Shown one piece after another: positions 10,847 to 19,490 of a stretch of DNA of 64,000 nt; position 1 is the stretch's first letter; each line of letters starts with the position of its first letter. The notes beneath the pieces were generated by a model. It had not been told where the DNA came from. It searched no databases and worked only from the letters and a program-made list of their open reading frames with translations. A program made the position numbers and the translations under genes. Location of the stretch: assembly GCA_900541395.1 (NCBI GenBank), contig UQJT01000002.1, forward strand, positions 62,001 to 126,000, given 5' to 3'. Source of the DNA: an uncultured Desulfovibrio sp. Its GTDB lineage: Bacteria; Desulfobacterota; Desulfovibrionia; Desulfovibrionales; Desulfovibrionaceae.

Positions 10847-11968
10847 GTGAATTTGAGAGGGCGGAACATCACATCCGGCCATGGACAATTCCAAAGCGAA
10901 ATTCCCCTCAGGGAGGAGCGGCCGTGCGGACGGCTGGCCCCCAGTCCCACGGGGCCGCTGCACCTGGGCAACGCCTGGGCTTTTCTTCTGGCTTGGCTGG
11001 CGGCCAGGGCCGAAGGCGGTCGGGTCGTCCTGCGCATGGAGGACATCGATCCGGCCCGTTCCCGGCCGGAATGGGCCGGAGCCATATGCCGCGACCTGCG
11101 TTGGCTGGGACTGGATTGGGATGAGGGGCCGGATGCGGGATGCGGCATGGCCGACGCCGGACCGCACGCTCCCTACAGGCAAAGCCGGGCCGGGCGCTTG
11201 TATGAGCGGGCCTTCGCCGTATTGGACGCGGCAGGCCGCGTGTACCCTTGTTACTGCACGCGCAAGGAACTGCGCGCTCTGGCCGGGGCGCCGCACGGAG
11301 CGGCTGACGGTCTGGGGGACGCCGGGGCCTTTTATCCCGGCACCTGCCGCCGCCTGAGCCCGGCCGAACGGCGGGAGCGCGAGCGGGCCGGACGGCATTC
11401 GGCCTGGCGGCTGGCCTGCCCCGAGGGGGCGACGGAGTCGTTCGACGACGCTGTGTTGGGGCCGCAGCATTTTACTTTGGCCGAATGCGGCGGCGATTTC
11501 GCGTTGCGTCGTTCGGACGGGGTATGGGCCTATCAGTTGGCCGTGGTGGTGGACGACGCCCGCATGGGAGTAACGCAGGTGGTACGCGGGGAGGACATCC
11601 TGCTGTCCACGCCGCGCCAGTTGTTGTTGTTCCGCCTGTTGGGGGAGCGCCCGCCGCGCTACGCCCATATCCCCCTGCTGCACGACGCGGCGGGCGAACG
11701 CCTGGCCAAGCGCCACCACAGCCTGAGCCTGGGAGCGTTGCGTGAAGCCGGGGTACGGCCCGAGGCCGTCACCGCTTGGCTGGCCCGCGCGGCGGGTCTG
11801 GGGGAAGGCGTTCCGGCCGATCTGGCCGTCCGCCTGCGGAGGGAAGGAAAATTTCCGTGGGAGCGTCTGCCCCGGACGGGGCTGCGCCTGTCGGACAACG
11901 TGGCCGAAGCCCTGCGCCGGGGCGACGCGCCCTTGCCTGAGCCCCTGCCCGCGTGTAAAAATACATAG
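10847..11968 (+). CDS. gluQ: Glutamyl-Q tRNA(Asp) synthetase
   Basis: About 373 residues. It is a truncated GluRS-like enzyme that activates glutamate and transfers it to queuosine in tRNA(Asp), without the anticodon-binding domain of GluRS. The HIGH-like motif is HLGN inside RLAPSPTGPLHLGN, the zinc site is C-Y-C followed by Y-P-G-T-C, and the KMSKS-like loop is AKRHHS. The start is uncertain: GTG at 10847 and TTG at 10853 are both in frame after GGTGGAGG, and the TTG has the better 7-bp spacing. Either start leaves about 25 residues before the catalytic core, slightly longer than usual. An upstream ATG frame reaching back into hemW is rejected. Confidence 0.85.
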   Translation: MNLRGRNITSGHGQFQSEIPLREERPCGRLAPSPTGPLHLGNAWAFLLAWLAARAEGGRVVLRMEDIDPARSRPEWAGAICRDLRWLGLDWDEGPDAGCGMADAGPHAPYRQSRAGRLYERAFAVLDAAGRVYPCYCTRKELRALAGAPHGAADGLGDAGAFYPGTCRRLSPAERRERERAGRHSAWRLACPEGATESFDDAVLGPQHFTLAECGGDFALRRSDGVWAYQLAVVVDDARMGVTQVVRGEDILLSTPRQLLLFRLLGERPPRYAHIPLLHDAAGERLAKRHHSLSLGALREAGVRPEAVTAWLARAAGLGEGVPADLAVRLRREGKFPWERLPRTGLRLSDNVAEALRRGDAPLPEPLPACKNT

Positions 11969-12090
11969 CGCCGGGGCAACCAACTCATTGCTCGAAGGCG
12001 GTCCGTGTTCCATGCGTCGGAGGCAGAGCGCCGCCCGGCGATAAAGGCTTTCTCTCCGGCTTCGGTAACTGCAACCTTCAGGAGTCCGCC

Positions 12091-12480
12091 ATGTCTTCCC
12101 TTGCCGCCGTGTTTACCTCGGAACGCCTGGCCGAACTGTTTCCGCCGGAACGCACCGATGCCTTTTTCGAGGCTCTGTTCGGCGGAGCCGAGGAGGGCGC
12201 TTACGATATCCGCCTTGCTTTTACTCGCGGAACGGAACGCCGTCTGGACTTCGTGTTCGAGCTGCACCAACGGGGCGATGCCTGCCTGGCCTGCAATCTG
12301 ACCCACGGTCTGCCTCAGGTGTTTGCCCGACATCCGGTCATCGATACGGCCGGGCTGGCCGCCGTCCTCGCTTCTCTGGCGGGGTGGCCCGAAGGGGGCT
12401 TCCGCTGGGAACTGGAACGCACCGAGGAAGTGTCCGATGCGCTGCATGTGGTGCCTCTTGTGCTGACCCGCGCGGATTAG
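12091..12480 (+). CDS. Small conserved hypothetical protein
   Basis: A 129-residue soluble protein starting MSSLAAVFTSERLAELFPPE at an ATG with CAGGAG 7 bp upstream. No signal peptide, membrane segment or catalytic motif is visible. It has two cysteines close together (CLAC, about residue 68). I recall a Desulfovibrio-restricted family with this FPPERTDAFF...LFGGAEEGAYDI pattern that carries misleading animal-homeobox names in databases; that is memory, not a search. It lies alone between GluQRS and the hybrid kinase. No function is offered. Confidence 0.7.
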   Translation: MSSLAAVFTSERLAELFPPERTDAFFEALFGGAEEGAYDIRLAFTRGTERRLDFVFELHQRGDACLACNLTHGLPQVFARHPVIDTAGLAAVLASLAGWPEGGFRWELERTEEVSDALHVVPLVLTRAD

Positions 12481-12490
12481 GGTATTTTTC

Positions 12491-12574
12491 CCTTTGAAAA
12501 TGCCCGCGGGGTCGAGCGGACCAAAGCTCCGTCACGACGCCGGAGCAGCCGCAATGTCGGCGGCCGTCGGCAAG
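12491..12574 (+). repeat. Diverged intergenic repeat, copy 2
   Basis: The partner of the repeat at 10755-10833, with the same ordered blocks (CCTTTGAAAAT; CGGGGTCGAGCG; CACGACGCCGGAGCAGCCGC; CGGCGGC). It begins 10 bp after the stop codon of the small conserved gene. The remaining sequence to 12696 contains nothing I recognise apart from the ribosome binding site of the kinase gene. Confidence 0.45.
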
Positions 12575-12696
12575 TCCATAGTCGATTATGCCGGAGAACG
12601 CATCCGGGGGATGCAGCGTCATGGGCTTGATCTGTTTGCCTTGTCGGCTGTTTTGTGTTGAATTCACGGCGCGAAATATGTTTTTTGAGGTACGGT

Positions 12697-14709
12697 ATGG
12701 GAGATTATCCCTTGGGTCGGGCCACCGTCTATGACGACTTGTCCGGTAGCCCCGCCTGGATGCACGAGGTTCTGAACGCAGGCCATATCGGACTGTGGAC
12801 TATTATTCTGGAACCGACCACGGGTGAAGGGCAGATGCTGGCCAACGACGCCATGCTTCGGCTGTTGGGGTTGGACGAGCATCCTTCGCCGACCGCGTGC
12901 TATGCCCATTGGTTTTCCCGTATCGCTCCCGAGGCCGTGACCGTGGTTCTGGAAACCGTGCGGGCCATGACCGTCACCGGCCGACTGCATGAAGTGGAAT
13001 ATGCCTGGCATCATCCCCTCCGGGGCTGGATTGACGTGCGTTGCGGCGGCAAATGCACCACGCCCGAAGGGGACTCCCGCATTCGTCTGAACGGCTACCA
13101 TCAGGAAATCACCGAATTGCAGACCGCGCGCCGTTCACTGCGGGACAACCTCTCCCGGCTGGAAACGGCCTGCCGGATCGGACAATTGGGCGTATTTGAA
13201 GTGACGGAAAAGAACGGGGAGCTTTGCCTGACGGCCAACACCATCTTTGCGGATCAGTTTGCTGTGGACTTGGCGCGGCCGCTGGGCGAATTGCTGCCCA
13301 TCCTGCACGCCCGACTGGAAAAGTACGAGGCCGCCGCGTGGGCCCCGCTGGAAAACGCGCGCAACTGGAAACCGGGCAACCGCAGTCGTCTGGAATTCGG
13401 CTATATCCATCCCGACCGGGGCGCGGGCCGCTATATGGTTGAATGGGAATGTGTGAAGCATGTCGACGACATGCGGGTGGTGGGCTTCACCCGCGATGTG
13501 ACCAGCGCCCGGCTTTACGAACGGTCTTTGCGCGAGGCCAAAGAGAGCGCCGAAGCCGCCAACCGGGCCAAAAGCTCATTTTTGGCCAACATGAGCCACG
13601 AAATACGCACCCCCATGAGCGGGCTCATCGGTTTATGTTCGCTTTTGGAGCGTACTGCGCTTGACGAGCGTCAGAGCGGTTATGTGGCCAAGTTGGACGC
13701 TCTGGCTCAGTCCATGCTGGGCATACTTAATGATATTCTTGATCTTTCCAAGATTGAGGCCGACCGCCTGGACTTGGAACAGACGCCTTTTCGTCTGGAG
13801 CAGACTCTGGAATTGGTGAGCGTCGTGGCTCAGACCAAGGCCGAACAAAAGGGGTTGAGCTTCCGCCTGAAACGCGGGGAAAATACGCCCGGCTGGCTGG
13901 TGGGCGACGCCCTGCGCCTGCGCCAGATTTTAAGCAATCTGTGCGACAACGCGGTCAAATTCACGGCCCGGGGCGATGTGGAACTGGTCGTGCGGGTGCT
14001 GGAGCGCGACGCGCATCGAGTTCTCATGGAGTTTGTGGTGCGGGATCAGGGCATAGGTATGGACAAAGCTACCGTGGCTCGTTTGTTCCAGCCTTTCACA
14101 CAGGCCGACGTCTCCACTTCGCGCACCTTTGGCGGCACGGGCCTGGGGCTGGCCATCAGCCGCCGCCTGGCCCGTATGATGGGCGGCGACGTTACGGTGG
14201 AGTCCCGACCGGAACGGGGCAGCACATTCCGGGTGACGCTGCCTTTTCCGCTGGCCGCCGGTCTGGAGCAGAATGAGGAGCGCAGGTCGGAGCCCGCGCA
14301 CAATGTGGCGGGTATGCGGGTCCTGGTGGCGGAGGACAACGGCATCAATCAGGAGATCATCGCGGATTTGCTGAAGCTGCTGGGCGTGGAATGCGTGCTG
14401 GCTTCCGATGGACGGGAGGCTTTGCGGTTTTTTGCCGAACAGGGGCCTTTCGACTTGGTGCTCATGGATGTGCAGATGCCCGGCATGGACGGGTACGCCG
14501 CCGCCCGCCACCTGCGCGGCGACGGTATCCCCGGCGGAGCCGAAGTTCCCATTTTGGCCCTGACGGCCAACGCCATGCGCGGCGACATGGAGAAAAGCCT
14601 GGCCTCGGGTATGAACGGGCATTTGACCAAGCCCGTGGACCTGGACGATTTGGCCCGCGCCCTCTCCGCCTGGCGACGGGACGAAAACGAAGACGTCGAA
14701 CGGAATTAA
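12697..14709 (+). CDS. Hybrid PAS-domain sensor histidine kinase with receiver domain
   Basis: A 670-residue soluble kinase without a clear membrane segment, so a cytoplasmic signal is likely. The first 290 residues look like two PAS/PAC modules (the first ends around [12 protein letters not shown], residue 145; the second around [12 protein letters not shown], residue 270). A HisKA dimerisation domain follows with the phospho-acceptor in [10 protein letters not shown] (His301). The HATPase_c domain has [18 protein letters not shown] and [12 protein letters not shown]-terminal receiver has its acceptor Asp591 in [11 protein letters not shown] and the conserved Lys in LTKPVDL. The ATG at 12697 has TGAGGT upstream. 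No partner regulator is adjacent. The DNA-level output and ligand are unknown. Confidence 0.93.
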   Translation: MGDYPLGRATVYDDLSGSPAWMHEVLNAGHIGLWTIILEPTTGEGQMLANDAMLRLLGLDEHPSPTACYAHWFSRIAPEAVTVVLETVRAMTVTGRLHEVEYAWHHPLRGWIDVRCGGKCTTPEGDSRIRLNGYHQEITELQTARRSLRDNLSRLETACRIGQLGVFEVTEKNGELCLTANTIFADQFAVDLARPLGELLPILHARLEKYEAAAWAPLENARNWKPGNRSRLEFGYIHPDRGAGRYMVEWECVKHVDDMRVVGFTRDVTSARLYERSLREAKESAEAANRAKSSFLANMSHEIRTPMSGLIGLCSLLERTALDERQSGYVAKLDALAQSMLGILNDILDLSKIEADRLDLEQTPFRLEQTLELVSVVAQTKAEQKGLSFRLKRGENTPGWLVGDALRLRQILSNLCDNAVKFTARGDVELVVRVLERDAHRVLMEFVVRDQGIGMDKATVARLFQPFTQADVSTSRTFGGTGLGLAISRRLARMMGGDVTVESRPERGSTFRVTLPFPLAAGLEQNEERRSEPAHNVAGMRVLVAEDNGINQEIIADLLKLLGVECVLASDGREALRFFAEQGPFDLVLMDVQMPGMDGYAAARHLRGDGIPGGAEVPILALTANAMRGDMEKSLASGMNGHLTKPVDLDDLARALSAWRRDENEDVERN

Positions 14710-16400
14710 TATTCCGCGTTCGTCCGCTCCGCCGTCACCCGGATATTCCGATCGAAGCGGCGACGCAGCAGTTTGCCGGTACGCTCCACTTCTTCCAATT
14801 CCATTCGTCCCCGATCGCCGCGCAACAACAGGCGTAGTTCCGGTTTGCCGCCGCCCGGGCGAGGCGCGGCGAAATGAGCGTGGAGTACCAGACCGGCATG
14901 GCTTTTATCCATGCGTTCGGCCAGAGTCAGAAACAGGGAAAGCAGGCGCACGGCCGCCTTCGATTCCTTGTCCAGATTGCGGTATTCGGGATAGCGTCGC
15001 GTGGGCCGCTTGCGGTGGAAGAAGGCCGTGGCCGCCATGATTTCGATTTCCCGATCCGTAAAGCCCAAAAGTTCGGTATGGCGGATCAGGTAATGCGCAT
15101 GCATGTGATGGGCGGTGAAGGATAGAAAAATGCCGATATCGTGCAGCAGGGCCGCGTAGTACAACAGTTCGCGCAGGCCGGGAGCGGCCGCGTGCAGGCC
15201 CTGGGCGCGGGCGCTGTCGAACAGTTCCAGAGCCAGGGCCGCCACGTGGCGGGCATGTTCTTCCTCGAAACGGCAGAAGCGGGCCAGACCGAGCACGCCT
15301 GCTTCCCGCGTCGACAGATGCGGCGGGGCGCCCGCCGGGGACAGGGCCAGACCCCGCCGCCGCAGGTAATCGATGAGAATGCCGTGCTGCAGGCTGCGGC
15401 CGCTGACGCGCACTTCAGTCAGGCCCAGTTCTTCCATGATGGTCTGAAGCACGGCGGCTCCGGCCACGATGACGTCGGCTCGGTCGGGATTGATGCCCGG
15501 CAGCTTGCGACGTTCTTCCAGGCCGCGCGCGCATAGTTCGCGCACTACCCGCAACAGATCGTCGTATGTCAGGGCGCGGCGCGAAAATTTGGCCCGCAGA
15601 TCGGCCCGGGCGGCATCTTCGTCTTCCTCCTTGCCCGCGTCCCGCCGTCGGAAGGCGGCGGCCATTTCAGCCAGATTTTGAGCTGTGCCCGAACTGGCCA
15701 CGGCTTCGACGATGTCGAATCCCCGGATACGCTGCAAAGCGTGCACGGCCTCGCGCCGTACAATGTTTTGCAACGCGGCGTAACGATCTGCGGATACGGG
15801 GCCGTCGTCTTTGCCGAAAAACCGGTTGGTCAGGCGCACGCAGCCCAGGCGCAGCGAGTCGAGGTTGCGGAATTCGGCGGAATCGCCCACGATAAGCTCG
15901 GTGCTGCCGCCGCCGATATCGATGAACAGGCGCGGCCGATCCGTGGTCTCCAGGCCGCCGGATACGCCCAGATAGATGAGTCGGGCTTCCTCCTGGCCGG
16001 ATACGGCGGTCATGACCAGGCCGGTTTTTTCTCGAACCCGGCGCAGAAAATCCGCGCCGTTGTCCGCGTCGCGCACGGCGGCCGTGGCTATGGCCGTCAC
16101 CTCCCGCGTCCCGTATACCGCGCACATATCGGCCAGGCCGCGCAGTACGTCCAGGGCCCGGCGCATGGCGTCCTCACGCAGGCGTTTACGGGCGAAAGAC
16201 CCGGCTCCCAGCCGGATCATGTGCTTGACCTGGTTGAGCACCCGGTAAGAGCCGTCGGCCCGTACCCGGACCAGCATCAGGCGCACCGAGTTGCTGCCCA
16301 GGTCGATGACGCCCGTCACCCATTCCGACGGCCGTTCTTCAGCCGGGCTTTGTTGCCGGTCGCCTTCGGACGCGGCAGACGCGCTTACAGGGGCAGACAT
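14706..16400 (-). CDS. ppx: Exopolyphosphatase / guanosine pentaphosphatase (Ppx/GppA) with HD domain
   Basis: A 564-residue member of the Ppx/GppA phosphatase family. The ASKHA-fold N-terminal part has [14 protein letters not shown] (about residue 30), AVRDADN, the [10 protein letters not shown] phosphate loop (about residue 160) and SSGTAQN. The C-terminal part, after about residue 350, is an HD-type domain with ALLHDIGIF and later ERMDKSHAG. Such enzymes release phosphate from polyphosphate or convert pppGpp to ppGpp; the sequence does not separate the two. The ATG at 16400 overlaps the end of the HD gene by 16 bp, and the gene is the last of the ppk1-HD-ppx operon. It overlaps the kinase gene stop at 14706-14709 from the opposite strand. 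Confidence 0.9.
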   Translation of the reverse strand: MSAPVSASAASEGDRQQSPAEERPSEWVTGVIDLGSNSVRLMLVRVRADGSYRVLNQVKHMIRLGAGSFARKRLREDAMRRALDVLRGLADMCAVYGTREVTAIATAAVRDADNGADFLRRVREKTGLVMTAVSGQEEARLIYLGVSGGLETTDRPRLFIDIGGGSTELIVGDSAEFRNLDSLRLGCVRLTNRFFGKDDGPVSADRYAALQNIVRREAVHALQRIRGFDIVEAVASSGTAQNLAEMAAAFRRRDAGKEEDEDAARADLRAKFSRRALTYDDLLRVVRELCARGLEERRKLPGINPDRADVIVAGAAVLQTIMEELGLTEVRVSGRSLQHGILIDYLRRRGLALSPAGAPPHLSTREAGVLGLARFCRFEEEHARHVAALALELFDSARAQGLHAAAPGLRELLYYAALLHDIGIFLSFTAHHMHAHYLIRHTELLGFTDREIEIMAATAFFHRKRPTRRYPEYRNLDKESKAAVRLLSLFLTLAERMDKSHAGLVLHAHFAAPRPGGGKPELRLLLRGDRGRMELEEVERTGKLLRRRFDRNIRVTAERTNAEY

Positions 16401-17011
16401 GTGAGTTCCAGATCCCGTTTGAAAACATAACGGAAGAGTTCGCCCTTTTTCAGAGCGCGTCCCAGTTCCGGGGCTGCGTCGACCGCCGGAGCCCCGCACA
16501 GGCAGTGCAAGCGCACCGTGTGTTTGCCCACGTGGGCGTCCACATCGTCGATCAGTCCGGTGTGAGTATAGTCCAGGCCGTCCGCCACGCGCAGCAGGGC
16601 GGCGCAGCGGCGTACGGCCCGGCGATCATGCCGGGACAGGGCCGCAAAACGCCGGTGGCGTTTGGTGGGCATCGCCCGGCGGTGATAGCGGGCCAGCAGA
16701 GCTATCAGAGGACGATCCTCGGGAAGCAGGTCCAGATTCAGATCGCTGATGATGAGCCGCATACCGGCTTTATGATGCCCTCTGCGTCCTTCGGCCAGCC
16801 CTATGTCGTGCAGGCGGGCGGCTTCGTGCAGTCGGCGGCCCCAAACCTCGTCCAACCCGTGCAGAGAGGCCAGGACGGCGAACAGGCGGTCGGCCAAGCG
16901 GGCCACCTGTTCGCCGTGGGCCAGCAGGGCCGCCATGTCCGGCGTTTCGGGCAGAGCCGCGTCGGGGGTCGGGATAGGTTCGGGATCGGCGGAAAGGGAA
17001 GCGGGATTCAT
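16385..17011 (-). CDS. Stand-alone HD-domain protein in the polyphosphate operon
   Basis: A 208-residue protein with the HD motif in ARLHDIGLA (about residue 69), an upstream His in LHEAARLHD, a later ARYHRRAMPTKRH segment and LLRVADGLDYTHTG. This order matches the C-terminal HD module of Ppx/GppA proteins, so it looks like a free-standing copy of that module. It starts with a 4-bp ATGA overlap with ppk1 and its end overlaps the ppx start, so all three are translationally coupled. The role is probably in polyphosphate or (p)ppGpp turnover, or in regulating its neighbours; the substrate is not known. It carries no signal peptide. Confidence 0.8.
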   Translation of the reverse strand: MNPASLSADPEPIPTPDAALPETPDMAALLAHGEQVARLADRLFAVLASLHGLDEVWGRRLHEAARLHDIGLAEGRRGHHKAGMRLIISDLNLDLLPEDRPLIALLARYHRRAMPTKRHRRFAALSRHDRRAVRRCAALLRVADGLDYTHTGLIDDVDAHVGKHTVRLHCLCGAPAVDAAPELGRALKKGELFRYVFKRDLELTCLPL

Positions 17012-19230
17012 GCGTGCGCTCCTGTATCGGATGAGCCGGAATTCGGCGCTGAGGCCGAGGCTCCGTCGTTGTCCGGGGGGGTGAGAAGATCGGGCCGGGC
17101 GGCCATCAGGGCCTGGGAGTCGACGGCCGGGTTACGGCCCGGCCTCAGCCGGACGTAAGTTCCGTCGGCCTTCAGTTTCCAGGCCTGGACGTTGTCGGCC
17201 AGGTGGGTTTCGAGAATGCCGTGGATAAGGTTGCGCAAACCGGGGTCGAGGATGGGCGTCAACACTTCCACCCGACGGTCGAGGTTGCGGGGCATGAGGT
17301 CGGCGCTGCCTATGTACAGGCATGGGTCGCCGCCGTTGCGGAACCAGAACGCGCGCGAGTGTTCCAGAAAGCGCCCTACCACGGACGTGACTTCGATGGC
17401 GTCGCTCAGTCCCTTGAGGCCGGGGCGCAGGCAGCAGATGCCGCGGATCTGAAGGCGGACGCGCACTCCGCTTGCGGAGGCGCGGTACAGGGCGCGGATA
17501 ATGGCCTTATCCACCAGTTGATTGCATTTGAGGATGATTTCACCGCCGCCCTGGCGTTCATGCAGCACGATTTCACGCTCGATGAGGTCCAGCAGGCAAT
17601 CGCGCATGGACAACGGCGAAACGAGCAGGGCGCGGTACTGGGCGCGCTGGGCGTAACCGGTCATGACGTTGAACAGATCGGTGACGTCGGCTCCGATATC
17701 GGGCGCGGCGGTCAACAGGCCCATATCGGTATAGGTTTTGGCCGTGGACGGATTGTAATTCCCCGTGCCGATATGCACGTAACGTCGCATGCCGTCCGCC
17801 TCGCGCCGCACCACCAGGCAGAGTTTGGCGTGAATTTTCATGCCCACCAGGCCGTACACCACGTTGACTCCGGCCTTTTCCAGTTCCTCGGCCCAGGTGA
17901 TGTTGCGTTCCTCGTCGAAACGAGCCTTGAGTTCCACCACGGCCGTCACCTGTTTGTGCCGCCGCCGGGCCTCGATGAGGGCCCGCACCACGGGCGAATC
18001 GTTGCCTACCCGGTACAGAGTCTGCTTGATGGCGATGACGCCGGGGTCCTCGCTGGCGGCCCGGATGAAGTCCAGCACCGGGGTAAAACTTTCATAGGGA
18101 TGGTAGAGAAACACATCGCGGCGGGCGATGCGGGCGAACAGTTCCCCACTTTGAAGACCGGGGGGCGTATGGGGATGATGGGGCTCGTCCTTGAGGCCCG
18201 GTCGGTCGATGCCGTACAGGGCCATAAGGTCGGAAAAGGCCTGCGGCCCCTTGATACGGTAAATCTGGAACGGCTGCACATCCAGGTGACGGGTAAGAAA
18301 GGCCGTCAGTTCGGCGGGCATGCGGTGGGCGATTTCCAGGCGCACCACATCGCCGAAACGGCGTTGTTCGACCAGGTCCTTGACCGCCTCCAAGAGGTCG
18401 TCGGCCTCGTCTTCCTCGATTTCCACATCCGTGTTGCGGGTGATGCGGAACAGTCCCTCGCTGACCACGGTGTAACCGGGAAACAGACTGGCCAGATGTT
18501 CGCGGATCACATCCTCCAGCAGCAGGATGTCGTCGTCCCGTACATTGGCGCTGAAGCCCAACGAGGCGTAGGTCTTGGCTTCCTTGTTGCGGGGGATGAA
18601 CACAAAGCGCGACAGATTGCCCGGACATTTCAGGCGGGCGAAACGGGTTACCCCCAGATCGTCCTTCAGTTGAACCAGAAAGTTGAGCGAAATATTGGAA
18701 ATGGTGGGAAAGGGATGGGCCGGATCAATGGCCTGAGGGGTGAGCACCGGATAGATTTCGTTTTGAAAATAGCCGTCCAGAATGCGCTTTTGTTTTTGCG
18801 AAAGTTCCTTGTAACGCACCAGACGCACGCCTCGTTCCCGCAACTGGGGGGCCAGCTTTTTGCGCCAATGGTCCTGGGCGCGCTCCAGCAGTTGGAGCGC
18901 GCGCCGCCGTATTTCCGCCAGTTGTCGGGCCGGGCTCATGCCGTCCGGGGCGGTGGCGGCGACGCCGTTGCGGTACTGATGCAGGATATTGGCCACCCGC
19001 ACCATGAAAAATTCGTCCAGATTGTTGTGGAAAATAGCCAGGAACTTGACTTGTTCCAAAAGAGGACGGCGGGGGTCCGTGGCTTCTTCCAGCACCCGGG
19101 CGTTGAAATCCAGCCAGTTGATTTCCCGGTTGATATAGAAATCGGGGCAGGTCAGTTCACGCTTTTCCTCATCGGTACAGCGCGCTTCCGGTCCGGAAGT
19201 TTTGGGCGCGGACGTTTTGGCCTTGGGCAC
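17008..19230 (-). CDS. ppk: Polyphosphate kinase 1
   Basis: A 740-residue PPK1, which reversibly transfers the gamma-phosphate of ATP to polyphosphate. The N-terminal and helical-bundle domains are recognisable in FYINREINWLDFNARVLEEA and FHNNLDEFFMVRV. The first catalytic half has KARFDEERNITWA and the autophosphorylated His in VGMKIHAKL; TGNYNPSTAKTYTD follows. The second half has VVGRFLEHSRAFWF with the second conserved His and YIGSADLMPRN. The protein has about 30 extra residues at the N-terminus (MPKAKTSAPKTSG) and a Ser/Asp-rich tail. It is first in the ppk1-HD-ppx operon; GGAGGT lies 8 bp before its ATG on the minus strand. Confidence 0.97.
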   Translation of the reverse strand: MPKAKTSAPKTSGPEARCTDEEKRELTCPDFYINREINWLDFNARVLEEATDPRRPLLEQVKFLAIFHNNLDEFFMVRVANILHQYRNGVAATAPDGMSPARQLAEIRRRALQLLERAQDHWRKKLAPQLRERGVRLVRYKELSQKQKRILDGYFQNEIYPVLTPQAIDPAHPFPTISNISLNFLVQLKDDLGVTRFARLKCPGNLSRFVFIPRNKEAKTYASLGFSANVRDDDILLLEDVIREHLASLFPGYTVVSEGLFRITRNTDVEIEEDEADDLLEAVKDLVEQRRFGDVVRLEIAHRMPAELTAFLTRHLDVQPFQIYRIKGPQAFSDLMALYGIDRPGLKDEPHHPHTPPGLQSGELFARIARRDVFLYHPYESFTPVLDFIRAASEDPGVIAIKQTLYRVGNDSPVVRALIEARRRHKQVTAVVELKARFDEERNITWAEELEKAGVNVVYGLVGMKIHAKLCLVVRREADGMRRYVHIGTGNYNPSTAKTYTDMGLLTAAPDIGADVTDLFNVMTGYAQRAQYRALLVSPLSMRDCLLDLIEREIVLHERQGGGEIILKCNQLVDKAIIRALYRASASGVRVRLQIRGICCLRPGLKGLSDAIEVTSVVGRFLEHSRAFWFRNGGDPCLYIGSADLMPRNLDRRVEVLTPILDPGLRNLIHGILETHLADNVQAWKLKADGTYVRLRPGRNPAVDSQALMAARPDLLTPPDNDGASASAPNSGSSDTGAHA

Positions 19231-19490
19231 GGGTGACCTCCTTCAGGTGGGCGACCTCAGCATAAACCGTGCGAAGCAAGAGGTTAACCGAAGACAAGGG
19301 AGAGAGTGCGACAATATCATGTCTGTCGGGCGACAAACTCGTGACGGCCATACGGCCCTCGGGGGCCGAAGAGCCGACCTTCCCTCCCGTCTCGACCATT
19401 TCAACCGGGGCGCAACGCCGGATGCGGGTCACCGATGAAAGGAACGGAAGCGGAGCCGGAAACGCGGGGGCTGCGCCGGGAGACTTTCGG
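19231..19490. other. Intergenic region upstream of ppk
   Basis: A 260-bp gap between the end of the MscS-type gene and ppk, both on the minus strand. It must contain the ppk promoter and ribosome binding site (GGAGGT before the ppk start). I see no convincing Pho-box-like direct repeat, no RNA gene and no strong terminator hairpin. Confidence 0.3.
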
